Positions 13,688 to 22,067 of a stretch of 36,125 bases of DNA are shown one piece after another; the stretch's first letter is position 1; every line of letters starts with the position of its first letter. The notes below the pieces were generated by a model that was not told the DNA's origin, did no database searches, and was given only the letters and a program-made list of their open reading frames with translations. The translations under genes were made by a program, and so were the position numbers. This DNA is from RGDT01 sp964630925 (GTDB lineage: Bacteria; Planctomycetota; Planctomycetia; Gemmatales; Gemmataceae): the NCBI GenBank assembly GCA_964630925.1, contig CAZVZK010000102.1, positions 1 to 36,125 of the forward strand, read 5' to 3'.

Positions 13688-14134
13688 ATGCGACGGTGGC
13701 TGCCCGCGATGCTGGTGATTGTAGCGCTGGCGCTGTCCTGCGGCGGCCTGCTGTGGCTGTTACGCCCCGTCCAAGTCATCATCTGGGATGGGAGCTTCGA
13801 CCTGACGGTTCGCGTGACGAGCGACGAGGGGCCGCTCCTCTGGGTGACCTGTGAGGCCTTCTCCCGGCAAGAATATGCGGTGGAGGCGGCGGAGCATCAC
13901 CTTCCCCCGCAGTCCCGCATGTGGTCCGTCAAGGCCGACCCGTTCACGGGGGGGCCGCTCACGCTGGCCGTGCCCGTGAGCGGGCGGAGCACGGTTGACT
14001 GGCGGGAGCTGAAGCGGTTCCAGTTCCGTCACATGGTCGTCATCGGGGGGCTTCCGGGTGGCCGCCGAGCGGTCAAGTTGGTGGAGATCCCTGACTGCCG
14101 CGTGTCCCGTGAGGTGGCTGTGGTCCTACCGTGA
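13688..14134 (+). CDS. Hypothetical membrane-anchored or exported protein, 148 residues
   Basis: The ATG is preceded by GAGGGAGA. Residues ~5-26 (LPAMLVIVALALSCGGLLWLL) form a strong hydrophobic segment after MRRW, either an uncleaved anchor or a signal peptide. The rest is strand-rich (VQVIIWDGSFDLTVRV, LTLAVPVSGRSTVDW, HMVVIGGLPGGRRAVKLVEI) and would lie outside the cytoplasm. No family is recognised. It follows the 127-residue gene by ~150 bp, and no operon link is evident. Confidence 0.65.
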   Translation: MRRWLPAMLVIVALALSCGGLLWLLRPVQVIIWDGSFDLTVRVTSDEGPLLWVTCEAFSRQEYAVEAAEHHLPPQSRMWSVKADPFTGGPLTLAVPVSGRSTVDWRELKRFQFRHMVVIGGLPGGRRAVKLVEIPDCRVSREVAVVLP

Positions 14135-14195
14135 ATCCGCGGGGGCACATTGACGAGGGGTGCGCCTGCCGTTGCCATGTGAGGTGTTGTCTGCC

Positions 14196-14255
14196 GCATC
14201 CGGCCCCGGCCTGTGGGCCGTTGAGGCTGGGAGGCGTGGGGCCGGGGCCGGATGC
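14196..14255. repeat. Long inverted repeat in the 14135-14497 gene-free stretch
   Basis: A perfect 16-bp stem (14196-14211 with 14240-14255, core ATCCGGCCCCGGCC) encloses a 28-nt loop. The same gene-free stretch also holds a 16-bp direct repeat at 14381-14396 and 14441-14456 (TGATCA-c/t-GTGCCGGCG, one mismatch, 60-bp spacing). No convincing gene, promoter or tRNA is visible in this 360-bp interval. Confidence 0.6.
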
Positions 14256-14497
14256 CCGGCTCGTCAACGCCCCGAATGCTGGCTGGGGGCAACGGGAAGG
14301 AGATGGAGAACGATCCTTGACGGTGCGTGTGGCGGTAGGGAGAATGTCAACGCCGTGCCTGCGGATGACGCGCCGGGCCGTGATCATGTGCCGGCGCTGC
14401 CGTGGTAGCGCGGCGGGGCCGGAATAGCGCGCCGGCGGGGTGATCACGTGCCGGCGCCGGTCAGCATCATCACCAGTTCGGCCGCCGGAGGCTTCGC

Positions 14498-15064
14498 ATG
14501 GCGATTGGCGAGTTGATCTCCGTCGTCCCGCCGCCCGACCAGCCCACCTACAGCGGCACGCCGGAGCAACTTGCCGACGCCGAAGCCGCCCTGGGCACCC
14601 GCCTGCCGACCGACTACCGGGAGTTCACACTGCGGTATGGGGCGGGCGGGCTGGTCGATGGCTACTTGCATCTTTGGACTCCGTTCGCCCTGGACCTTCG
14701 AGAGCGGGCCAGCGACCCTACCTCGTTCGTCCGGGTCCACCACGCGGCCGGTGCGCTGCCCTGGCCGCCGTTCCCGGCCTCTCCCGGCCTGTTGGAGATC
14801 GGGGGGAACGAGAACGGCCACCGGCTCCTGTACCTGGTAGACGGCCCACCGGACCAATGGCCGCTGATCGTGGTGCCGCATGGGGCCGAGAGCCAGTTCG
14901 AACGATGGGACTTGCCCCTCGGGACGTTCCTGGCCAGGGCACTGCGGAACGAGGTCCGAACCGCGGCTGTCAACTGGTCCCAGGAGGTCAAGCCGGAGGA
15001 GTGGACGTTCCGACCAGCGCCCCCGCCGAAGGCGAAGATAAAGGTCCGAAAGCGCGGCAGGTAG
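14498..15064 (+). CDS. SMI1/KNR4 (SUKH) family protein
   Basis: A 188-residue protein. The segment QLADAEAALGTRLPTDYREFTLRYGAGGLVDG is the signature helix-loop of SUKH domains ('E..LG..LP.dYrefl..yngG'). LLEIGGNENGHRLLYLVDG follows, then FERWDLPLGTFLARAL near the end of the domain, and the C-terminal tail is Lys/Arg-rich. SUKH proteins often act as immunity proteins against nuclease or deaminase toxins, but many genomes carry solitary members with other or unknown roles. No toxin gene adjoins it. The start is supported by GGAGG at 14487-14491. Confidence 0.82.
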   Translation: MAIGELISVVPPPDQPTYSGTPEQLADAEAALGTRLPTDYREFTLRYGAGGLVDGYLHLWTPFALDLRERASDPTSFVRVHHAAGALPWPPFPASPGLLEIGGNENGHRLLYLVDGPPDQWPLIVVPHGAESQFERWDLPLGTFLARALRNEVRTAAVNWSQEVKPEEWTFRPAPPPKAKIKVRKRGR

Positions 15065-15159
15065 GCTGCCGAACAAACCGTTGCACCTGACGGGGCGGGC
15101 CGTGCGGGTTCAGGAGAGTGGAAGGTCAAGAAGGCCCGCCCCGCAGGTGAACTGTGGCG

Positions 15160-15618
15160 TTACGCCGAGAGCGCCACGAAGGGTGAGACGGTGGTGCCGT
15201 CGGCGAGGGTGAGCTTGTCGCGGGGCCAGGGCTGGCCGGTGAGGCGCGACGTGAAGCGCCAGAGGGTCTGGTTGGAGAGGAAGGACGGGTGTTCGCTGGC
15301 GGCGATGTCGATCTGCTGGCGGCCGCCGATGAGGTAGGCGGACAGGTCGAGGAGCATGAGGTCGCCGGGGGTGCCCAGGGGCGGGAGGGCGTCCGTCACG
15401 CGGATGTCGTGGCCGAGGAGTGTGTAGCCGGGCCTGGTGGGGTGGGGGGCGAGGACGGGGTCGTAGGCCCCGAAGAGCGGATACAGCTCGTAGGTCCGCA
15501 GCCTCTTTCCGCGCCTGGCGTCCCACAGCTGGATCGCGCGGTACTCTTGTACGTCGAACGGCAGACGGTGACGAGATGCCCCCCTCGCGAGCCGCCCCGA
15601 GCCCGGGGGCTTCTTCAC
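15160..15618 (-). CDS. WD40-like C-terminal fragment downstream of the DUF1501 gene
   Basis: The recognisable part is YRAIQLWDARRGKRLRTYELYPLF, a WD40 blade end, followed by HPTRPGYTLLGHDIRV and a non-repeat tail (LMLLDLSAYLIGGRQQIDIAASE...TLADGTTVSPFVAL). The only nearby start is a GTG at 15618 that overlaps the TGA of the DUF1501 gene (GTGA). It opens with KKPPGSGRLARGASRH, which looks like translated palindromic GC-rich repeat. A larger WD40 protein has probably lost its 5' part here, leaving a 152-codon frame that may or may not be translated by coupling. Confidence 0.45.
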   Translation of the reverse strand: MKKPPGSGRLARGASRHRLPFDVQEYRAIQLWDARRGKRLRTYELYPLFGAYDPVLAPHPTRPGYTLLGHDIRVTDALPPLGTPGDLMLLDLSAYLIGGRQQIDIAASEHPSFLSNQTLWRFTSRLTGQPWPRDKLTLADGTTVSPFVALSA

Positions 15619-17615
15619 GCCACCGTGTTCGGGTCGCGCTCCTTCGGGCTGAACTCCAGCGTCACCGACTGGATGCGTACCCCAGCCCCACGCATCGCCC
15701 CCTTCCCCGACACCACTACCGCCACGCCCAGCCCGTTGCCGATGGCGAAGTTCGCCCCGCCCGCGGCCGAGCCGAGGTAGCGGTCCACCTTGAACACCCC
15801 CGCCTTCCCCGCCGTCGGCCTGAACTCCGCCGCCGCCAGCTCCTGCACGTCGCGCACGTCCTTCTTCATGTCCTTGAACCGGAACAGCACCAGCCGGAAC
15901 GTCAGCCCCTCCGTCGCCCCGAGCCCGGCCGCGTTCACCGTGAACGTGTAGTGCCCGCCCCGCGCGTTGCGGATCTCCTGCCCCAGCACCGCCGGCCCCT
16001 CGCCCTCCGCCCACCCGATCACCAGGCCGCCGTCCTTCTTCACGGTAAACCCGCCCGGCGACGCACGCCACCCCTTGGCACGCGACGGCGTCGGCGCCAC
16101 CAGCGGCAGATCCTCATCGAACGCCGTATCCAGCAGCAGCCGCGCGTCATACGGCGGCACCAGCGCCACGTCCCCGCCGGGCCGGCACCGCGCATCCGTG
16201 GCCGGCGTCAGCCCCAGCGCCGCCGTCAGCGGCTGGCCCTTCGTCAGCGGGTGCGGCCTGCCCGCCTTGTCGGGGAACATCCCGTTCGGGTCGATGCCGA
16301 GGAGGTGGAAGATCGTCGCCGTCAGGTCGCCGCCGCGCACCGGGTCGCTCACCGGGTACGCCCCGTTGCGGTCGCTCGCCCCGATCACCTGCCCGCCGCG
16401 GACCCCCGCCCCCGCCAGCGCGCAACTGAAGACGTGCCCCCAGTGGTCGCGTCCGCCCAGCTTGTTGATCCGCGGCGTCCTCCCGAACTCGCCGATCACC
16501 ACCACGAGCGTCTCATCCAGGAGCCCGCGCGCCGCCAGATCCTCCATCAGCGCATCGAACGACACGTCGAACATCGGGCACAGGCTGTCCTGCAAGCGGT
16601 CGGCGTTCTGCGCGTGCGTGTCCCACATGGGGTTATCGACCGCGTTGTCGCCGGGGTCGCGCGCCCAGTTGACATGCACCAGCCGCACCCCCGCCTCGAT
16701 CAGCCGGCGTGCCAGCAGGCACGACTGCCCCCAGGTGTGCCGCCCGTAGCGGTCCCGCAGCCTCTCGGGCTCCTTGCCCAGGTCGAACGCCGCCCGCGCC
16801 TTGCCCGACGTGATCAGGTCGAACGCATGCCCCGACAGCTTGGCCCACGCATCACGCGGCTCGTCGCGCCCGCCGCGTTCCAGCTTCGCCAACAGCCCGC
16901 GCCGCCCGTCGAACCTCCCGCCGCGCATGTCCGCCGCGAGGTCCACCCCCTCGATCCGGTAATCGGGCGCCGCCGGGTCGCCGACGATCCTCTCCGGCTC
17001 CCACGCCTTGCCGAGAAACCCCGCCGTCTGCCCCGCCGGCGTGACGCTGTCGTTGAGCCGCATGAGGTCCGGCAGCCACACGGTGCTGAGCGCCGGCAGC
17101 GTCCTGCTCGGCTTGAGCATCTTGACCAGCGAGCCGAAGTACGGCCAATCGGTCGGCTTGATCTGCCGGGCGCTGCCAGGCCCATACGGATACCCCGTCA
17201 ACAGCCAGTAGCCGCTCACGTCGTGGTTGTCGTCGCGTGTGGACAGCGAACGCACCACCGCCAGCTTGTCCGCGTGCCGGGCCGTCCGCGGCAGCAGCTC
17301 GCAGAACCGTATCCCCGGCACGTTGGTGGCGACGGGCTTGAACGGCCCGCGGATTTCGACGGGCGCGTCGGGCTTGGGGTCGAACGTCTCGTGCTGCGGC
17401 GGCCCGCCCTGGAGCCACAGGTAGATGCAATTCTTCGCCTTCCCGAACGTCCCGTCCGCGCGGGCCATCGGGGGGTCTGGGGGGCGTCTCGCCCCCCAGC
17501 TCGAAGCGTGCGCCTCGCCGGCGCGCAGCACGTCGGCGAGCGTGAGCCCGGCGGCGCTGAGGCCGCCGACGCGGAGCCACTCACGGCGCGAGACCCGGTC
17601 GAGGATGGAGAGCAT
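15615..17615 (-). CDS. Tat-exported DUF1501 family protein
   Basis: A 666-residue protein. The N-terminus carries a twin-arginine signal (SRREWLRVGGLSAAGLTLADVL). The DUF1501 body has CIYLWLQGGPPQHETFDPKPDAP, the DDNHDVSGYWLLTG segment, GQSCLLARRLIEAGVRLVHVNW, TLVVVIGEFGRTPRINKLGGRDHWG and GGQVIGASDRNGAYPVSDPV, all typical of the planctomycete family, which is distantly related to sulfatases/alkaline phosphatases. From ~residue 470 it continues with ~190 extra residues: an RLLLDTAFDEDLPLV stretch and a beta-rich part (FTVKKDGGLVIGWAEGEG, YTFTVNAAGLG) that may be a carbohydrate- or partner-binding domain. The usual partner genes (DUF1549/DUF1553) are not adjacent. GGGAGG precedes the ATG. Function is unknown. 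Confidence 0.9.
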   Translation of the reverse strand: MLSILDRVSRREWLRVGGLSAAGLTLADVLRAGEAHASSWGARRPPDPPMARADGTFGKAKNCIYLWLQGGPPQHETFDPKPDAPVEIRGPFKPVATNVPGIRFCELLPRTARHADKLAVVRSLSTRDDNHDVSGYWLLTGYPYGPGSARQIKPTDWPYFGSLVKMLKPSRTLPALSTVWLPDLMRLNDSVTPAGQTAGFLGKAWEPERIVGDPAAPDYRIEGVDLAADMRGGRFDGRRGLLAKLERGGRDEPRDAWAKLSGHAFDLITSGKARAAFDLGKEPERLRDRYGRHTWGQSCLLARRLIEAGVRLVHVNWARDPGDNAVDNPMWDTHAQNADRLQDSLCPMFDVSFDALMEDLAARGLLDETLVVVIGEFGRTPRINKLGGRDHWGHVFSCALAGAGVRGGQVIGASDRNGAYPVSDPVRGGDLTATIFHLLGIDPNGMFPDKAGRPHPLTKGQPLTAALGLTPATDARCRPGGDVALVPPYDARLLLDTAFDEDLPLVAPTPSRAKGWRASPGGFTVKKDGGLVIGWAEGEGPAVLGQEIRNARGGHYTFTVNAAGLGATEGLTFRLVLFRFKDMKKDVRDVQELAAAEFRPTAGKAGVFKVDRYLGSAAGGANFAIGNGLGVAVVVSGKGAMRGAGVRIQSVTLEFSPKERDPNTVA

Positions 17616-17657
17616 TGGCGGCCTCCCGGCGGGGAGAGTTCGGCGGCGGTTTGGTAG

Positions 17658-17695
17658 GTCGGGTTGAGCTCGGCGTCAGCCGAGCGAAGCCCGAC
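17658..17695. repeat. Nested palindrome with GTCA centre
   Basis: GTCGGG...CCCGAC arms enclose GCTCGGC-GTCA-GCCGAGC. The element lies just upstream of the DUF1501 start and shares the GTCA centre with the hairpin at 6663-6682. It resembles dispersed REP-type elements. Confidence 0.6.
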
Positions 17696-17794
17696 GGAGG
17701 GGCGTGATGATCGCGGTGCTATTCGTTTGACTGTAGCCGCCCCGCAGTCAGGCATCAAGCGCCTTCCGCCGAATTGCGTCGCCCGCCCACGGCG

Positions 17795-18502
17795 CTACGC
17801 GGGGAGGCCGAGGAGGTCATCGAGGACCCAACAGCCGCGCACGTGCTCGCCCGGCTCTCGGCAATGTTGCAGCACCTGCGGGACGGAACAGCCTTCATCC
17901 TCAAGCGCATCGCCCAACGCCGGCATCTCATGGAACGCGCGATCCCGATAGATGGCCGCCGCGAGGCCGCCGACGCGATGCGAGCCCCTGAAGCGCGCCG
18001 CCCACCCTTGCGGGGCCGGGTCGAAAGGGTCGCCGACCACATCGCGAATGAGCGAGCAGTGCCGTCGGTGATTGGCCCGGAGGCCCTCGTCGGCCCTCCA
18101 TTCGACATCCGGGGACCGGGCAGCCCAGTTCGAATACCTGAACACTTCGGAGAGTTCGCCGTCAACGGAGAAGCAGGCCGCGCGCTGTGCGCCGAGTTCG
18201 GCGTTGGAGACGCCGTCACGCACTTGTGGCCCGTTTTCGGGCACGGCGGGCAATTCCCACCACGAGACCAGGCCATCCGCATAGGCCTCCGCGATCTCGA
18301 CCCAGCGGCGCTCCCTCCCGCCTTCCTTGAGCATCGGCCAGTGGGCACGGGCGACGGCGGCGGCGAGCAGCCGCCGCTTCCGAGGCCCCAGGAGTTGGGA
18401 GGGGCGCAGCCCACGCCACCAGCGGCTCCACGCCGCGCCCCAACCCAGGTACGTCACCATGCCGGAGGCATAATCGGCCGTGTGCCAATCGTGGGGCGTC
18501 AT
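17795..18502 (-). CDS. Gemmata-type protein of the 'IRDVxGDPF...HVRGCWVxDxLLG' family
   Basis: The C-terminal third is diagnostic for a large uncharacterised planctomycete family: LIRDVVGDPFDP, then LAAAIYRDRAFHEMPALGDALEDEGC, and EHVRGCWVLDDLLGL at the end. Family members usually start 'MTExxWLxCxDPxxML' with 'KLRLFAxACCRRxW'; here MTPHDWHTADYASGMVTYL and RKRRLLAAAVARAHW occupy those places, so the ATG at 18502 is preferred. An in-frame ATG at 18580 would add 26 unrelated residues. The Cys-Cys pair of the typical motif is replaced by Val-Ala, so this is a divergent member. Length is 235 residues. Function is unknown. Confidence 0.7.
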   Translation of the reverse strand: MTPHDWHTADYASGMVTYLGWGAAWSRWWRGLRPSQLLGPRKRRLLAAAVARAHWPMLKEGGRERRWVEIAEAYADGLVSWWELPAVPENGPQVRDGVSNAELGAQRAACFSVDGELSEVFRYSNWAARSPDVEWRADEGLRANHRRHCSLIRDVVGDPFDPAPQGWAARFRGSHRVGGLAAAIYRDRAFHEMPALGDALEDEGCSVPQVLQHCREPGEHVRGCWVLDDLLGLPA

Positions 18503-18769
18503 GGGGTCCCACAGGCCAGGAAGGAACGAGGCTCGGCTCGGCCGTGGGACGGCCAACTGATGTGCGGGCTCGCGTTTCATGTTCCACTCGATACCCTGTG
18601 AGTGTACCCATCGCCGTAACTTTGCGTCGAACTGTAGCCGCCCTCCGTTCCTCGACGCAAGCGCGTTCCCCGAAACGCTCGGCTGTTCGGCTGTTGGAGC
18701 CGCTTCGGCGACCTCAGTAAAGCCCACGGCGAGTCTTCGAGCCGTGGGTACACCACAGGAGGCCAGGTC

Positions 18770-19825
18770 ATGCACCGCCGCACGCTCCTCCAGGCCGCCC
18801 TCGCCGCCGGCGCCGCCGCCACCGCCCGCGCCGCCGCCGACCCGCCGCCCATCAAGGTCGCCCAGATCGGCGTCGGCCATGCCCACGCCTCCAAGCTCGC
18901 CGCCTACCGCGCCTCCAGGGACTACGAGGTCGTCGGCATCGCCGAGTCCGACGCCGACCTCCGCAAACGCGCCGAGTCACAGGCCCCCTACAAGGGCCTG
19001 CCGTTCATGACCCAGGACAAGCTCCTCGCCACCCCCGGCCTCCAGGCCGTCCTCGTCGAGACGCGCGTCGAGGGGCTCCTCGACGCCGCCGAGGCCTGCA
19101 TCTCCGCCGGCAAGCACGTCCACATCGACAAGCCCGCCGGCGACTCGCTCCCCCAGTTCAAGCGCATCCTCGAAGCCGCCGCCAGGAAGAAGCTCATGGT
19201 GCAGATGGGCTACATGTACCGCTACAACCCCGCCGTCGTCCTCCTGCGGCAATTCCTCAAGGTCGGCTGGCTCGGCGAGGTGTTCGAAGTCCACGCCGTC
19301 ATGAGCAAGGTCGTCGCCCCCGACGAACGCAAGCGCCTCGCCCGCTTCAAGGGCGGCATCCTCTTCGAGCTGGGCTGCCACGTCCTCGACCTCGTCGTCC
19401 ACATCCTGGGCCGCCCCACCGCCGTCGCCCCCTTCACGCGCCACGCCTCCCCGCTCGAAGACAAGCTCGCCGACAACATGCTCGCCGTCCTCGCCTACCC
19501 GAAGGCCATCGCCACCATCAAATCCTCCGCCCTGGAGGTCGAGGGCTTCTCCCGCCGCCAGCTCACCGTCTGCGGCACGGAGGGCACCTTCCACATCCAG
19601 CCCCTCGACAACCCCTCCGCCGTCGTCTCGCTGTCGAAGGCGCGCGGCAAGTACAAGAAGGGCACGCAGGAGGTGAAGTTCCCGAAGTACACCCGCTACG
19701 TCGATGACGCCGCCGACATGGCTCGGTGCATCCGCGGCGAGAAGGAATTCGGCTTCACCTACGAGCACGACTTCAACGTGCAGGGCACGCTCCTCGCCGC
19801 CTGCGGCCTGCCGGCGAAGGCGTGA
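18770..19825 (+). CDS. Gfo/Idh/MocA-family oxidoreductase, probably exported
   Basis: A 351-residue protein. The N-terminus HRRTLLQAALAAGAAATARAA looks like a Tat signal, common for planctomycete members of this family. The Rossmann fold begins at IKVAQIGVGHAHASKLAAY, with the NAD(P)-binding loop GVGHAHA. The catalytic-site motif is HVHIDKPAGD (Lys121). C-terminal domain landmarks are GYMYRYNPAVVLLRQFLKVGWLGEV, GCHVLDLVVHILGRP and CGTEGTFHIQPLDNP. These enzymes oxidise or reduce sugars and cyclitols with bound NAD(P); substrate is unknown. AGGAGG lies ten bases upstream of the ATG. The gene is flanked by unrelated minus-strand genes and appears monocistronic. Confidence 0.88.
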   Translation: MHRRTLLQAALAAGAAATARAAADPPPIKVAQIGVGHAHASKLAAYRASRDYEVVGIAESDADLRKRAESQAPYKGLPFMTQDKLLATPGLQAVLVETRVEGLLDAAEACISAGKHVHIDKPAGDSLPQFKRILEAAARKKLMVQMGYMYRYNPAVVLLRQFLKVGWLGEVFEVHAVMSKVVAPDERKRLARFKGGILFELGCHVLDLVVHILGRPTAVAPFTRHASPLEDKLADNMLAVLAYPKAIATIKSSALEVEGFSRRQLTVCGTEGTFHIQPLDNPSAVVSLSKARGKYKKGTQEVKFPKYTRYVDDAADMARCIRGEKEFGFTYEHDFNVQGTLLAACGLPAKA

Positions 19826-19882
19826 TGGCGTACCTCCCACTCCCCGAGGTAGCCGCGCAGCGGAGCGCTCCACACCACACCG

Positions 19883-21973
19883 TCACCCCGCCTCGGCCAA
19901 TTCCAGCGTCCGCGCGTACCGCCGCAAGAGCGCCGACCGCAGCGCCGGGTGCCCGCGCAGACGCGGGTCCTCCGCCGCCAGCGCCCGCGCGTCCTCGTGC
20001 GCCCTCTCCAGCAGGTCCATCCGCGACTGCGCCAGCATCCACAATTCGCCCGTGCCGTGCTGACGCACCCCGAACACGTCGCCCGTCCCACGCAGCCGGG
20101 CGTCCTCCTCCGCCAGCGTGAACCCGTCCGCCGTCCGCAGCAGGATGCGCAGCCGCTCCGCCCCCTCCTCCGTCGCCGGGTCCGCGAAGACGAAGCACCG
20201 CCCCGCCGTCCCCCCCCGCGCCACCCGGCCCCGCAACTGATGCAGCTGCGACAGCCCGAACCGCTCCGCGTGCTCGATCACCAGCCACGTCGCGTTCGGC
20301 ACGTCCACCCCCACCTCCACCACCGTCGTACACACCAGCAGATCCAACTCCCGACGCCGGAACCGCTCCATCACGTCGGCCTTGGCCACCTCGTCCATCC
20401 GCCCGTGCAGAAGCCCCAGCCGGAACTCCGACAACGCCCCCGCCGACAGCTCGGCGTGGGTCTCCTCGGCGGACTTGAGCGCCGACTTCTCCTCGTTGCG
20501 GGGCGGGCCTTCGGCCCCCCCCGCGCCCCCCCGCGCCTCCACCAGCGGGCACACGACGTACCCCTGCTGGCCCTGCCGCAGCGCCTCGGCCAGGCGCATC
20601 AACAGCGCCGGGCGCTCGTCCTCGCGTAGCCAGCGTGTGTTCACGGGCTGCCGGCCCGGCGGGAGCTGCCGCACCAGCGACACGTCGAGGTCGCCGAACA
20701 CCGTCAGCGCCACCGTGCGCGGGATCGGCGTCGCCGTCATCACCAGGTAGTGCGGCGCCTGCCCGAGCTGCCGCACCCGCGCCCTCTGATGCACCCCGAA
20801 CTTGTGCTGCTCGTCGATCACCACCAGCCCCAGCCGCGCGAACTCCACCCCCTCCTGCACCAGCGCCTGCGTCCCCACCGCGATGTCGAGCGACCCCTCG
20901 CGCAGCTCCCCTAGCGCCCGCCTCTTCTCGCCCGCCGACATGGCCCCCGTCAGCAGGGTGCGCCGGACCCTGCTGCCGGCCAGCATGCGGTCCAGCGTCA
21001 CCGCGTGCTGCCGGGCCAGAACCTCCGTCGGCGCCATCAGCGCCGCCTGCATCCCGTTGGCCACGCACACCAGCATCGCGTAGACCGCCACCGCCGTCTT
21101 GCCCGCCCCCACGTCCGCCTGCACCAGACGCTGCATCGGCACCCCCGACGCCATGTCCTCGCAGATGGCCGCGATGGCCCGGTCCTGATCGCCGGTGAGC
21201 GGGAACGGGAACAGCCGGCGGATGCGCTCGTCGATGAGCGGCGTGAGGCGAAGCCCCGGCGCGATGGACAGCGCCCGCACCTCGCGCCGCCGCAGGGCGA
21301 GCGCCATCTGCAGCAGCAGCAGCTCCTCGTAGGCGAACCGCTGCCGCGCCAGACGCGCCTCCTCCAGGGTCCGTGGCGTGTGGATCATGCGTAGCGCCGG
21401 CCCCACGTCGGGGAAGCCGTACTTCGCCCGCAGCGTCTCGGGGATGAGGTCGGGCACGCGCCCCTCGTACAGGTCGAGGGCGCGTCCGATGAGGGCGCGG
21501 AGGGTGTGCGGACGCAGATCCTCCGTCAGCGGGTAGACGGGGACGATGCCCGGCGACTCGTCGCCGGCGCCGGTCACGTCCTGCACGCGCGGGTTGGACA
21601 TCTGCCAGTGGTCGCGGAACCATTTCGGCTTGCCGCTGAACGACACGCGCTGCCCGAAGCGGAAGCGCCGCGCCATCCCCGGCTGCCCGAACCACGTCCC
21701 CTCCAGACGCATGGCCCCGCCGTCGGACAGGAACACGCTGAGGATCATTCGGCCGTGCGACGAGCGCTGCCGGATATCGACCACCTCGCCCTCGACGGTC
21801 TGCAATTCGTCGGCGGACAGGGCGGTGATGCCGCGCACCTCGCGCAGGTCCTCGTAGGCGCGCGGGAAGTGATACAGCAGCCCGCCGACGGTGGTGATCC
21901 CCAGCCGCCCGAGCAGGTCGAGCCGGCCCGGCGTCATGCCGGGGAGGGTGTCGAGCGGTGTCGTGTCTGGCAT
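19883..21973 (-). CDS. recG: ATP-dependent DNA helicase RecG
   Basis: Remodels stalled forks and branched DNA. The 696 residues match the usual length. The wedge (OB-fold) domain covers ~1-155, opening with LDTLPGMTPGRLDLLGRLGITTVGGLLYHFPRAYED. Helicase motifs: Walker A ADVGAGKT (289-293), motif Ia MAPTEVLA, DEQH (387-390) followed by KFGVHQR, and MTATPIPRT. The second RecA domain has EVGVDVPNATWLVIEHAERFGLSQLHQLRGRVARG, then RLRILLRTADGFTLAEEDARLRGTGDVFG, the RecG C-terminal hallmark. A Gly/Ala-rich insertion at the ARGGAGGAEGPP stretch between RecA2 strands is unusual but in frame. The gene is convergent with the oxidoreductase gene (57-bp gap) and divergent from the HEAT gene. Confidence 0.97.
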   Translation of the reverse strand: MPDTTPLDTLPGMTPGRLDLLGRLGITTVGGLLYHFPRAYEDLREVRGITALSADELQTVEGEVVDIRQRSSHGRMILSVFLSDGGAMRLEGTWFGQPGMARRFRFGQRVSFSGKPKWFRDHWQMSNPRVQDVTGAGDESPGIVPVYPLTEDLRPHTLRALIGRALDLYEGRVPDLIPETLRAKYGFPDVGPALRMIHTPRTLEEARLARQRFAYEELLLLQMALALRRREVRALSIAPGLRLTPLIDERIRRLFPFPLTGDQDRAIAAICEDMASGVPMQRLVQADVGAGKTAVAVYAMLVCVANGMQAALMAPTEVLARQHAVTLDRMLAGSRVRRTLLTGAMSAGEKRRALGELREGSLDIAVGTQALVQEGVEFARLGLVVIDEQHKFGVHQRARVRQLGQAPHYLVMTATPIPRTVALTVFGDLDVSLVRQLPPGRQPVNTRWLREDERPALLMRLAEALRQGQQGYVVCPLVEARGGAGGAEGPPRNEEKSALKSAEETHAELSAGALSEFRLGLLHGRMDEVAKADVMERFRRRELDLLVCTTVVEVGVDVPNATWLVIEHAERFGLSQLHQLRGRVARGGTAGRCFVFADPATEEGAERLRILLRTADGFTLAEEDARLRGTGDVFGVRQHGTGELWMLAQSRMDLLERAHEDARALAAEDPRLRGHPALRSALLRRYARTLELAEAG

Positions 21974-22067
21974 GGGGTTCCGGGCCTCGGCTCGGGGCGT
22001 GCCTCTCCGCCCGCGTCAGCGTATCACATCAACGGAGGCAGTTACCAGCCACGCCGGAGGCCGGCCG

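Noticed and set aside
14131..14427. 98-codon frame after the 148-residue hypothetical gene
   Set aside because: It runs through the inverted repeat, has no good ribosome-binding site and has a Cys/Gly/Arg-rich composition unlike the neighbouring genes.
14371..14460. Direct repeat pair as CRISPR or iteron origin
   Set aside because: Only two copies, imperfect, with no replication or cas gene nearby.
11292..15064. DUF2235-like hydrolase and SUKH protein as an effector/immunity pair
   Set aside because: They are 2 kb apart on opposite strands with unrelated genes between, and no secretion genes are present.
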